Positions 10,035 to 18,674 of a stretch of 22,273 nt of DNA are shown here, piece by piece. Below the pieces are notes generated by a model. The model was not told the DNA's origin. It made no database searches and saw only the letters and a list, made by a program, of their open reading frames with translations. A program made the translations under genes and the position numbers. The stretch is from Dimargaris cristalligena (Eukaryota; Kickxellomycota; Dimargaritomycetes; Dimargaritales; Dimargaritaceae): assembly GCA_027576995.1 (NCBI GenBank), contig JANBQC010000477.1:1-22273 (forward strand), written 5' to 3'. Within the stretch, counting starts at the first letter, position 1. The number at the start of each line of letters is the position of its first letter.

Positions 10035-10774
10035 GGCTCTCACTTTCACGTTCACTCTCTCCTGCCTCTAGCTGCCATGCGAGGATGAAAACAGGGCTTA
10101 CACGTACCCCTCTCCCAGTCCGGGCGCAATCCTTCTGTAGATTATTATGCTCTATTCAATTTTATTTTTATTTGGGAGGAGTATTGACGGACAATACCTT
10201 CCTCCCTCTCTTGGACATACTTCGCCGATTCACCTCTGAATCTAAGATGCCCGTACAACCAATATAATATATATACCCAAGAGAGACACAGTAGTTATGG
10301 TTTATTGGAAAAGGCACATCGCCTAGAAGACAAGGGGATCGAGCAAAACATGAAAAAGAAAAAAAAAACAATACGAGGAAAGAGAAGGGCGATAAAGGAA
10401 AGATATACAGCTTATGGATAGTCAGCTGAATGGTACTCATGGTACGGGCAAACGGCGCCAGTTTAGTGAGAACAAAGGAACCACTGGCTCGTCTGTGTAC
10501 TTATAAAAAAACCACCCACCATAAAGGGTCTAAAAAAGAAGGGCCGGCGGTTGGAGATGTTGATTGCCAACGAACTTAAGTTATTGAAGAGTGACTAGGG
10601 GGAGTGGCAGGCCAGCCAGAGGACCTAATACCATCCGAACACTGTCTGACTGAAGTGGGGGTGGTAGAAGGTAGAGGAGGGGGGGACGAGGACAACGACA
10701 GGGAAGAAGAACAATGTCCAAATGTATATCTCACTCCATCTCGTCCCGATCTGCTCTATTGAGTCGCGCGTCAT
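10035..10774. other. Convergent intergenic region
   Basis: Lies between the convergent SVIP-like and ERD2 genes and should contain both 3' UTRs. It holds an AT tract (10262-10274) and an A-rich stretch (~10350-10370). The 90-codon minus frame at 10440-10168 is low-complexity (Phe/Ser-rich) and is not supported as a gene. Confidence 0.5.
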
Positions 10775-11413
10775 TTACACGGGGAGGCTGAAGAGGCGGC
10801 CGCGCATGACTCGGGTGAGATAAATGTAGAAGAAGTCGGCGTATAGGATAGTCTGAACGGCGCCGGCGACCCAAGCAATGACGTCCATGTAGCCCTCGGT
10901 ATAATACCGGTAAATCCAATTCATGAGGTACAGCGCCCGGTACGCGCCCAGCGCAAACACATAGTGCGAAGTAATGGTCTCCGCTTCGCCGGTCCGGGTC
11001 ATTTGGAACAACTGGGGCAAAATCGCCACCGCCTCCAGGTAAATGGAAAACGACCACAAAATATCCAGAATATGCCACGAGTCCGGAAAAGCCAGACCCA
11101 ACAGAGCGGCCCCCACAATTAAAAATTCCGCCCGGAAGGTATCGGTGCTGGCGCTGTACGTCGGACGATAAGGCTTCCACATGAGATAGACAATGTAGGC
11201 GGACGAAGCAATGAAGAAGAGTTTCATGAGACTATTGTACACGGAATAGAAATGCGTGAACAGGTCCAGGTAGCGCGTCACAAAGACTACGAAGTACAGG
11301 GCCTGCGTTTTGAGGGAGACACCGGCGCATGACTTGGTTTGCTGGATTTTGAGGAGCAGGATGAAGATGGACGCTAAATGGAGGAGATCGGCGACGAGGC
11401 GGAAGATATTCAT
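10775..11413 (-). CDS. ERD2: ER lumen protein-retaining (KDEL/HDEL) receptor
   Basis: Intronless, 212 residues, matching the family length exactly. It recognises the C-terminal K/HDEL signal of escaped ER residents in the Golgi and returns them to the ER in COPI vesicles. Both family signatures are present: SCAGVSLKTQALYFVVF followed by TRYLDLF (28-52), and LEAVAILPQLFQM...TITSHYVFALGAYRALYLMNWIYRY (126-170). Residues known in the animal receptor to bind the signal occur at the same positions: Arg5, Arg47, Glu127, Tyr158 and Arg159. Seven hydrophobic segments span the chain. The short cytosolic tail RGRLFSLPV keeps the basic-then-SLP pattern of the COPI-binding tail. Start 11413 has a CCCACCATG context; the 31-residue in-frame extension upstream is basic and low-complexity and is rejected. 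A (CT)n sense-strand tract lies ~230-250 bp upstream. Confidence 0.98.
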   Translation of the reverse strand: MNIFRLVADLLHLASIFILLLKIQQTKSCAGVSLKTQALYFVVFVTRYLDLFTHFYSVYNSLMKLFFIASSAYIVYLMWKPYRPTYSASTDTFRAEFLIVGAALLGLAFPDSWHILDILWSFSIYLEAVAILPQLFQMTRTGEAETITSHYVFALGAYRALYLMNWIYRYYTEGYMDVIAWVAGAVQTILYADFFYIYLTRVMRGRLFSLPV

Positions 11414-11644
11414 GGTGGGCAGGGGAGAATACACACGCACGCACACAGAAAGAGAGAAGCGCTTAGGGGGGAGGGGGTTAAATCGTAAAAGTAATGTAAA
11501 TGGCAATAATAAAAATAATAATAGTTGTAAGCTATACAGCAGCAGGTAGAGCAGAGAGTAATCAAGGGAACGGACTGGGAGGCATGGACAAGTCGCACGG
11601 GGAGAACAAGGCGGGGTCTAAAAGGGTCGCGTACATATATATAT

Positions 11645-11664
11645 AGAGAGAGAGAGAGAGAGAG
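11645..11664 (-). promoter_or_regulatory. (CT)n block upstream of ERD2
   Basis: Perfect (GA)10 on the plus strand, so (CT)10 on the sense strand of ERD2, 232-251 bp before its ATG. Compare the blocks before the carrier, ETFB and DUF938 genes. The sequence is certain; a promoter role is inferred. Confidence 0.4.
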
Positions 11665-12127
11665 CCTAGTGACAAGAAGATACGCCCAGTGGTCTAATAG
11701 GAGAGCGCCAACGGTCGGACCCTTAAAGCGCATATACATAGGAGAGCCCAATAATGAGACCACCGGCCCAATTACAGAATACCTGAGTGAATAAAACGAC
11801 CCATCCACGGCACTATTGGTCCCACCTTACCTCTAACACGATTGGCCCACATCTGGTCGAACAGGAGAAAGAGGAGGAGGGTGTCTCCTCATTGTAGAGT
11901 ACAATATGACGCTGCTATTTTGCCCTATATGTTAATGGGTGTGTGTGACTGTGAACCCTTTACTCCCCTTACTTGGACGTGGCACCAAGTCCCCTCATAA
12001 AGTAGCTGCCATTTGGGTGGTGGTAAATGTAAGGTGGTAGAGGAAAGGCGACAGAGGGAGGGGGAGAAAGAGGTGGAGGTAGAGGCAGTGGTGGTGGATA
12101 ATAATCACCACCAGGCCCTACACAATG

Positions 12128-12210
12128 GGAGTGACCAAAACTATCGGTCACACTCCAACTCAATGTGATGAAAGGAACGTTCCTTTGAAGGGCCCATCTA
12201 CATTAGATGG
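12128..12210. repeat. Cluster of three short inverted repeats
   Basis: Within 83 bp: GGAGTGACC (12128-12136) against GGTCACACTCC (12146-12156), a hairpin with a two-base bulge; the perfect 16-bp palindrome AAAGGAACGTTCCTTT (12171-12186), whose core GAACGTTC fits the GAAnnTTC heat-shock-element pattern; and CCATCTA-CAT-TAGATGG (12194-12210), with 7-bp arms. It lies ~715-800 bp upstream of the ERD2 start and ~810 bp beyond the ETFB stop. Confidence 0.6.
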
Positions 12211-12412
12211 ACGGCGAAGGAAGGTAAATCCTATCATAGAACGGGGAATTGGGGCTGCCGAAACCCCGTGTATCATCCCCACCACCATTTGGAATCTCAC
12301 TGGGCCGGAAAAACTGGCACCTTGTTTACCATATCGTCTATCCGTAGACCAATGTCCCAGCCCAAAGTGATTCAATGAAGCCAGCGGTTGTTTCGTTGTA
12401 AGTCTCGTATTT

Positions 12413-12434
12413 ATATATATATATATATATATAT
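12413..12434. repeat. (AT)n microsatellite
   Basis: About eleven AT units in the ERD2-ETFB spacer, followed by ATTATTATT. Confidence 0.9.
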
Positions 12435-12711
12435 TATTATTCATGGGCGTCGTCACACCCAATACCCCCCCTATAGCTCAATCCACCCATTCTCCTGCAT
12501 GCACTTTTGGACTGTCTTTAAACAAAGTCAAGCTGATGGAGGGTGAATTTATATGATAATCCTGTCTAACAAAGCCAAGGGTGGATCTTACGGATGAAGG
12601 GTGGGTGGGCCGCGTAGTATCAATCTAACTAACGCCAAATACATCGGGGCGGCCATAAATTTTTCTTCGTAGCAGCTGAGATATCCTTTAATATTATAGA
12701 TCTATATTTAA

Positions 12712-12731
12712 TTTGGTTTGGTTTGGTTTGG
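12712..12731. repeat. (TTTGG)4 repeat
   Basis: Four perfect TTTGG pentamers beyond the ETFB stop codon. Confidence 0.9.
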
Positions 12732-12860
12732 GATACTGGGGAAGATGGCTTAAGGAAAAAATACGAGTTGAAAAGAGATGAAGCCATGAGTGAGTATACG
12801 GCGAAGAAATAGGGTGATTATCGACGTGTAAAAATTAATACATTCAACCCAGGCAAACCA

Positions 12861-12884
12861 TAGAAATAGAAATAGAAATAGAAA
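12861..12884. repeat. (TAGAAA)4 repeat
   Basis: Four perfect TAGAAA hexamers, ~135 bp beyond the ETFB stop codon, probably in its 3' UTR or just past it. Confidence 0.9.
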
Positions 12885-13019
12885 TGGACATGGATATAAG
12901 TTGGAGCCCCGTCCCGAGGTATCGCAGCCGTCACTCACAATCCATATAGAACCCTTCCCCTCCACTGCCGCACCCATGGCCACACCCACTGTAGCGCAGA
13001 AGAGAGTGGAGCATGGTAT

Positions 13020-14237
13020 TTACAAAACGCCGGCCTCGTTCTTGAGTTTATCCAAAAGTTCGTCCACACTTTCGACCTTCTTACCGCCCTGGCGCTTAGA
13101 GGGTTCGGTCACCTTGATGGTCTCCAGGCGGGGAGTAATGTCCACGGACAGATCGGCGGGTGTCATCTTGACCAACGGCTTCTTCTTGGCTTTCTGTTAG
13201 AGGGGGTATATATATATATATATATATGTATATGTAGTAAAATAAGTATAGAGGTGTTAGTGAGGGTTATATAATGCAGTAGGGTGGTATAAGTGTGTTT
13301 TTAATCACGACAGTCTTTTGCCCCCATTCTCTATCCGGATAAATTCGGGTGTAGGGGAAATCAAAATGAACGAATGTGTATGTGCAACACGCTAGCGCGT
13401 ATGGGATATATAATCAAAATCACTGACCATGATGTTGGGCAGCGAGGCGTAGCGGGGCTCGTTCAGACGCAGATCGGTGGTCACAACAGCGGGAAGCTTG
13501 GTGCTCAGGGTCTCCAGACCGCCGTCAATTTCGCGGACTACTTTCATGGCGTTGTCACCCGTGATATCGATCTTGTTAGCGAAGGTGCCCTGGAAGGATG
13601 GACGGGTAGCAATAATAGCAGGGTTGGTTATAAGAGGCGCCCCAAACGGGGTTGGGGGTTAGTTCAAGGGTCAAGCAGATAAGTGGAAGGGGGTGGATGG
13701 TCGTCCAGCCAGGAGATACAGATGTACATAGCTCTTCTCTCCTTCGCTAAATCCTAAGGGGGGGGGGCTTACCTGGGGCCAATTAAGCAGACCGGCCAAC
13801 ATTTCGCCGGTCTGGCCCGCATCGTCATCGATGGCCTGTTTGCCCAAAATCACCAGGTGGGGTTTTTCCTTTTCGATAATCGCCCGGAACAGTTGGGCCA
13901 CGGCCAGCGGTTGCAGATTAGCGGCCTGTTTCTCGTCCACTTCCACATGGATGGCCCGGTCGGCGCCCATGGCCAGGGCGGTCCGCAACGTTTCCTGGGC
14001 TTTGGCGGGACCGCACGACACGGCGATGATCTCTTCGACTTTGGGCGACCCGCTGGCGGGGTCCTTGGTGTGACGCTCGCGCAGTCGCACGGCCTCTTCC
14101 ACGGCAATTTCGTCAAAGGGGTTCATGGAATGCTTGACCCCGGCAACTTCGACGGCGGTTTGGCCGGCGTTGACCCGGATTTTGACGGCGTAGTCAATGA
14201 CTCGCTTGCAGCCGACGAGGATACGCAGAGAAGACAT
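13020..14237 (-). CDS. ETFB: Electron transfer flavoprotein subunit beta
   Basis: Three exons, 266 residues: 14237-13773, 13589-13428 and 13193-13020. All introns are phase 0 (donors GTAAGC and GTCAGT; acceptors TCCAG and AACAG). With ETF alpha it forms the mitochondrial-matrix heterodimer that takes electrons from acyl-CoA and other dehydrogenases and passes them to ETF-ubiquinone oxidoreductase. Family sequence is continuous: [17 protein letters not shown] at the N-terminus, [17 protein letters not shown] (36-52), [21 protein letters not shown] (75-95), [21 protein letters not shown] (131-151), then DGGLETL, and [15 protein letters not shown] at the end of exon 2. The latter runs into KAKKK, the recognition-loop region whose lysines are methylated in animal ETFB. 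No cleavable presequence is visible, as in other ETFB proteins. Yeast calls it CIR1. The start has a CACCACCATG context. A (TA)n tract sits just upstream of the last acceptor. Confidence 0.97.
13207..13227. repeat. (TA)n tract at 3' end of ETFB intron 2
   Basis: On the gene's strand the tract lies 12-32 bp before the AACAG acceptor, with only a short CCCCCTCT pyrimidine run between. Confidence 0.85.
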
Positions 14238-15249
14238 GGTGGTGGGAACTGGGGGGGCTGGGAGTGTGAGTGAGAACGATAGGAACACTGGTGGGTAGGG
14301 TTTATCTAGTTGGTGTACGGAAAGGAGCTAGAACTTATGGGTAGATGGAAGAAAGTGGGAGAAGGAAAGAGATCATGTAACCCCTACGGTTCAATGAAAG
14401 AGCATAGAAAGGAGTTTCAGGCAGCAGCAGTAGAGAGAGAGGAGGTGACTCGCTTTTCTTAAGAGGAGACAGCACACCCTCGGCCTCCTCAGCCCCCATA
14501 TTCACCAGGCAAGCAAAGCACCCGACCGACGACGCATATCAGGTGCTAAATTCAGCAAGTGAGTGGAGTGGTGGGGAGTAGTCATTATCAGCTTATAAGA
14601 TAATATAATACAATAGATAGCACGCCCTTTGCTTGTGACTACTACTGACTTGGACCATAAGTAGTTGTTCTCACATGGTAAATCAACGTCACTGGACTGG
14701 TGGTGGTTTCCCCCAATCCATTGACTGAGTGGCCAACCAGCGCACAGCTTATTGTCCCCCACTCCTTCACCCCATTGATATATTTACCTGTTCTTCAAAT
14801 ACTACCACCGTGCGCGTGATTCGGGGGTTAACAAAACAACCGTACATACCCTACTCGGGAAATAGAGACCGGCACCTCGCTTCGATATATAGCACTGTGT
14901 TCAGTTACGCCCCAAATAAACTGAGCATGTCCTTTCGCGGAGTATTTTCGGGGTGCGATTACCACTATATCTCTCCCTGCTGCACACCGGTCGGTAATTT
15001 GGTGATAAAAATACCCCAATCAGGCCCACCCGTTCTCTTTGTAACTAACCCCGAAATAATCGCATGGTCACCCTACTTCGTAAATATTCCTAAATTAATG
15101 GTGGTATTTATACTTATACCAATTCCAATAAGCCCACCATCCCCCTCTTCTGATATATACTCTCCACGTACGACGCTTCAATGGCTACTAGCAAATAGTT
15201 GTATTGATCAGGGTGAGCCCATTGACGTTATATATATATATATATGTAT
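14238..15249. other. Intergenic region upstream of ETFB
   Basis: Contains the ETFB promoter and the DUF1764 3' UTR. A 174-codon plus-strand frame at 14729-15253 begins with GTG, has no recognisable domain and ends in the (TA)n tract at 15229-15245; it is not called as a gene. Confidence 0.5.
14431..14445 (-). promoter_or_regulatory. CT-rich block upstream of ETFB
   Basis: AGAGAGAGAGGAGG on the plus strand is CT-rich on the sense strand, ~195-210 bp before the ETFB ATG, the same arrangement as ERD2 and DUF938. Confidence 0.35.
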
Positions 15250-16488
15250 TTAAAAGCAGCATTCGCAGTCAAACGGGCACTCCGCCGTATCTGAAGGTAG
15301 TCAATTGAATATATAGGAATAGCAGTGACATAACCGAATCATTAGCTAGGGCAAGATCCAAAACCGTAAGGGATTTGTGGCCTTGGTCTATTATCATGAG
15401 GCAGCTGAAGCAAGGGGCGCAGGTCCAGCGATTCCATCCATCTCCAGCTAAACCCATGGGTCGAACCATATCGCTTATTCTCCGGAGAGAGACCCCTCAT
15501 GAATAAAAACCAATACATCCATAAAGGAATATCGAGAAGATGGGTGATTGGGAAACTTACCTCCACCTTGGCCAATCTTCAAGTCAGTAAGCGTGTAGAT
15601 GTGATAACCATCCACCGTTTTTTGTTCTACAAGGATTCGCAATCAAAACATATAACGCACATATGGTATAGGGGGTAATGAGAACCGTGCCGCGGGCATT
15701 CCATCTCTTTCTCCCTTCCTTACACCAACCTATTAACATGGTGTCAAATCAGGGGGATCAAACGACTAGCTGGCTAGTTTACACGGAGTTTAGAGGTTTA
15801 CTTACTGGTTCGGGTCCCACGGGTATCGAAGAAACCATCGTCGTCCTTGAACGCCGAGGTGGCTTTCCGTTTGGTCGATTCCGTCGGTTTGGCCTTGGAC
15901 GTTACTTTGGTGGGTTTGGTAGTTACAGTAGCAGTTGTATTATCAGCACCCGCATCCACACCCACCTCTACGTCTACGTCCGCATTGACAGAGGCAGGGT
16001 TGCTGCCAGGGTTGGTCTCTTTTGATGAGGCCGAACTATGCTTAGTTTTGGATTTGGATTTGGATTTGGATTTAGAGGCCGGCTTGGTGGATTTAGCGGC
16101 GAAAATATCATCGATTTCAGTGGAGGCTTATTATAGGGATGTTAAGTTTAAGTGCAGAATTGGCCGTAAATAATCAAAAATGGATGAGCATTGGTGTGAA
16201 TGGATCACAGTTATGGAAATGGCCTCTCTTCTGCGAATAGGTCAAATGGGGTGGGGATGGCTTGTTGAGTTGGGCTTACCGCCGCCCACTTGGCGGGACT
16301 GGTGGGGGAGTCTGGGGGTTCATTGCCCAGTTGGACTATTTTAGTTTACATCCCTCTTTCCCTTCCTCCAGCACTTAGCCACTCCCCCACGATGGCCTTA
16401 GTTTCTGCTTACTCTGTTTGGCGATTGGTTTAGCTGGTTCGCTTGCCTGACCCTTGGATTGGCTCGAGGCTGACTTCTTCTTGGCCAT
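15250..16488 (-). CDS. DUF1764 family protein
   Basis: Four exons, 167 residues: 16488-16413, 16126-15806, 15626-15561 and 15290-15250. Every joint interrupts the codon after its first base. Donors are GTAAGC, GTAAGT and GTAAGT; acceptors are ATAAG, TGTAG and TTCAG. Splicing restores the family pattern: a lysine/serine-rich N-terminus with EIDDIFAAK (29-37), a low-complexity Lys/Ser then acidic/Thr middle, DDDGFFDTRGTRTKQ, DGYHIYTLTDLKIGQGGG, and the terminal CPFDCECCF (159-167), encoded by the 41-nt last exon. DUF1764 proteins are conserved small eukaryotic proteins of unknown function; the four C-terminal cysteines suggest metal binding or a redox role (inference). A (GGATTT)4 repeat at 16050-16073 encodes the KSKSKSKSK run, so length is likely to vary between strains. 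The divergent DUF938 gene shares the upstream region. Confidence 0.92.
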
Positions 16489-17331
16489 GAGAGTTATAGA
16501 AAAAATAGAGAGGGGTTGATTTGAACACTATATAGGTATAATTCCAAAAAAAAAAGTTGCAATGTTAACGTCCTATGGGCTCGTGTACCTTGAACCAGCC
16601 GGATTCCTATACTCCAAGGACCAATAGGTATAGCCTAGTAAATGCCTTGTCCCGCTTGCTGGGTACGTTTTCCGCCCTTGACACCCTTTTTTTTTCTTAG
16701 TCTGGTCAAGGAATGTATAGTGGTGGTGACAGAGGGCAACGCGACTTTAGTAGGGTGAGTGAGCGAGAGAATTCGCAAGTGGGTTTTCTTCCTTTCGCTG
16801 GAAGAGATACAACTTGGGATTTATTTTGCCTCGATTGGCGAGAATTAAATCCCCAAGATTGGATGAGGAGGGAAATCATATTTGGTTGGTTCCTTCGTCA
16901 TCCAGCTCTGCAAATCGCCGGGCGGTAAACCGCTTATATGGAGCACACTACTACTACTATCACGAAGCTCCACCAAAGAACTGATAACAGCAGCCAATGC
17001 TCCTCCGTTTTATCTGATATGATTTTCGTGATGATTGTATGGCTATGTAATTTGCCCCTACAAGGCATACGGAGGAGCTGCGCACACACACACACACACA
17101 CACACACTCTCTCTCTCTCTCTCTCTCTCTTTCTCATTCACAGACCTATATTTATATTTGAATATATATATACTTGTATAACACCCAACTCCTTCGCGTT
17201 TTTCACTTTCTAACCTAACACCCTCTTCTCACCTTGCCCTCCTTCCCTTGGCCCCCGCCTCTTCCCAGCCTATTCCCCCCCACATACACACTGACACACC
17301 ACCCCGCCCCATTCGCCCCTCCCCAAATACC
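16489..17331. other. Divergent promoter region
   Basis: 843 bp between the divergent DUF1764 and DUF938 genes. It holds an A10-type run (16545-16555), a T9 run (16687-16695), the inverted pair GCTCCTCCGT (16999-17008) / ACGGAGGAGC (17069-17078), and a compound CA/CT microsatellite. A 71-codon frame at 16713-16928 with an ATG has no recognisable similarity and is not called. Confidence 0.5.
17082..17132 (+). repeat. Compound (CA)n(CT)n microsatellite
   Basis: About thirteen CA units run directly into about thirteen CT units, ending ~200 bp before the DUF938 start, with CT on the sense strand. It may act as the CT block seen before ERD2, ETFB and the carrier (inference). Confidence 0.9.
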
Positions 17332-17934
17332 ATGCAAACCTATCCGTCCGCCGAACGCAACAAGCAGCCGCTGTTTGACCAGCTCCGTCCCCATATCCAG
17401 TCGGCCGCCCACGTTCTCGAGGTCAGTTCCGGTACCGGCCAACACGTCGCCTATTTCGCCAGTGGCTGTCCGAGCACCATATTCCAACCCTCCGAGTTCA
17501 ACCGCGACCTACTTCCGAGTATCCAGGCCCACATTGACCATTTCCGCCTCAGTAACGTCCGCCCCCCCCTGTTCTTGGATGCTGCGAACCAAACCCAATG
17601 GGAACCCCTCGCCTACCACCGCTACGACCTCGTTCTGGTTACTAATTTGACCCACATCGCCCCTTGGGAAGTCACCCTGGGTCTATTGCGGGGGGCCAGC
17701 ACCATTCTAAGGACACATCGCTATCTGTGCATTTATGGTCCGTTCAAACGGGACGGCGAATTCACGACCGAGTCCAACGAGACGTTCGATCGGGACCTAC
17801 GGGCGAAAAATCCCCAGTGGGGACTACGCGATATCGACGATGTGGCCCATGCGGCGCTTATTCACCAGCTTAAATTGGTCAAGGTGGTCGATATGCCCGC
17901 CAATAATTACCTACTATTTCTAGTTAAGGAGTAA
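17332..17934 (+). CDS. DUF938/METTL26-like SAM-dependent methyltransferase
   Basis: Intronless, 200 residues, the family length. The N-terminal SAERNKQPLFDQLRP (6-20) is the DUF938 hallmark, followed by SAM-binding motif I VLEVSSGTGQHVAYFA (28-43), FQPSEFNRDLLPSIQAH (51-67), and YDLVLVTNLTHIAPWE (98-113) as the motif IV region. GPFKRDGEFTTESNETFDRDL (136-156) and NPQWGLRDIDDV (160-171) are diagnostic blocks, and the chain ends in MPANNYLLFLVK. This is a class I Rossmann methyltransferase; the family occurs in bacteria and eukaryotes (human METTL26) and its substrate is not known. The first ATG is 17332 (CCATG context); the frame is open upstream to about 17248 without an ATG. Probably cytosolic, as no signal is seen. 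Confidence 0.93.
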   Translation: MQTYPSAERNKQPLFDQLRPHIQSAAHVLEVSSGTGQHVAYFASGCPSTIFQPSEFNRDLLPSIQAHIDHFRLSNVRPPLFLDAANQTQWEPLAYHRYDLVLVTNLTHIAPWEVTLGLLRGASTILRTHRYLCIYGPFKRDGEFTTESNETFDRDLRAKNPQWGLRDIDDVAHAALIHQLKLVKVVDMPANNYLLFLVKE

Positions 17935-18206
17935 ATACTATACTACCCAGGAAACTACACCTTTACCGGCTAGTTGGTGGACCCCTGAGCTATTCTAGCT
18001 TAGACTTTGCCTAGGCCATTAGTAGTAGTCCGTTACCCTTGTTAAATAGATGTAAAAAATAGATAAAATATACTGTCCCGCCAGTCGAATAGCGAGATCA
18101 GATCTTCTGTTATGCCCAAACTATATTGTTTTATAATCGATTCTGCGCTTAAAATTTCATGATAGTTGACACACTGGGTTTTATTTGGCCGAGTAGGGGT
18201 GCTATT

Positions 18207-18214
18207 TATAAAAG
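18207..18214 (+). promoter_or_regulatory. TATA-box-like element
   Basis: TATAAAAG in GC-containing flanks, ~42 bp before the ATG at 18249. A start of transcription ~30 bp downstream would give a leader of only about 10-15 nt. Confidence 0.35.
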
Positions 18215-18248
18215 GGCGAGTGCACTCATCATATCGCATTGAGTGATT

Positions 18249-18572
18249 ATGTCCCGACGGTTTTACCTCCTATGGTCCCCAGCCAACCCCGTACTTAAAC
18301 AGGGGGGCGCATTGCGATGTATTCGCCATCGTCGCCCTCCTCTCCTACCCAATTTTAATCAACGATCACCACTTGGCTTAGCCCCTTCGTCCTTATTTGC
18401 TAACCATCGAAAATTGACCACACCACACACAGCCTTCTTCGACCGATGCTCCAACACCAAAAGCATAATTGACCATCCCCTTCTTTCCTCCGACTCTAAC
18501 CATAGCTATGCCAATCCAACCCAGCCTATAGACCTATCTTGGAATTTAGATCGAGTGTTAGTATCAGATTGA
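18249..18572 (+). CDS. Possible small protein of unknown function
   Basis: A 107-codon ATG-started frame (MSRRFYLLWSPANPVLK...) ends with TGA at 18570-18572. The N-terminal ~60 residues are basic, with many Arg/Pro/Leu and almost no acidic residues, loosely like a mitochondrial presequence; the C-terminus is Ser/Asn-rich. I recognise no domain. The only positive context is the TATA-like box just upstream. It could equally be chance, or a first exon of a spliced gene. Confidence 0.2.
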   Translation: MSRRFYLLWSPANPVLKQGGALRCIRHRRPPLLPNFNQRSPLGLAPSSLFANHRKLTTPHTAFFDRCSNTKSIIDHPLLSSDSNHSYANPTQPIDLSWNLDRVLVSD

Positions 18573-18580
18573 GCGACTGC

Positions 18581-18674
18581 CCCTGGGTGAAACTCAGGGT
18601 TCGCTCCTACGAGCCAGGATCCATGACCCTTAAGTAAGTAGGGGAACCTGAGGGCCGGAGATTCGTATTTTTTT
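18581..18674 (+). other. Tandem hairpins followed by T7 tract (possible structured RNA)
   Basis: CCCTGGGT-GAA-ACTCAGGG (18581-18599) can form an 8-bp stem with one G-T pair. GGTTCG-CTCCTA-CGAGCC (18598-18615) is a second, partly exclusive hairpin that resembles a Pol III B box but lacks its invariant A. A run of seven T ends at 18674. No tRNA or snRNA fold fits. A small non-coding RNA is possible but weakly supported. Confidence 0.2.

Larger units (their letters stand above)
11414..13019. other. Intergenic region between ERD2 and ETFB
   Basis: About 1.6 kb containing the ERD2 promoter side and the ETFB 3' UTR. No gene is supported. It holds simple repeats ((GA)n, (AT)n, TTTGG, TAGAAA units) and a cluster of short inverted repeats at 12128-12210. 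Frames of 70-132 codons here are either simple-sequence or antisense to each other without recognisable domains. Confidence 0.5.

Noticed and set aside
13857..14273. 138-codon plus-strand frame opposite ETFB exon 1
   Set aside because: Antisense shadow of the highly conserved ETFB coding sequence.
14729..15253. 174-codon plus-strand frame
   Set aside because: Starts with GTG, has no recognisable domain, and its last codons are a (TA)n microsatellite overlapping the DUF1764 stop region on the other strand; length alone is not enough.
16713..16928. 71-codon ATG-started frame in the divergent promoter
   Set aside because: No similarity recognised and no supporting context; short enough to be chance.
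18598..18615. Possible tRNA T-arm/B box (GGTTCGCTCC)
   Set aside because: No acceptor, D or anticodon arm can be built around it and the invariant A of the B box is C.
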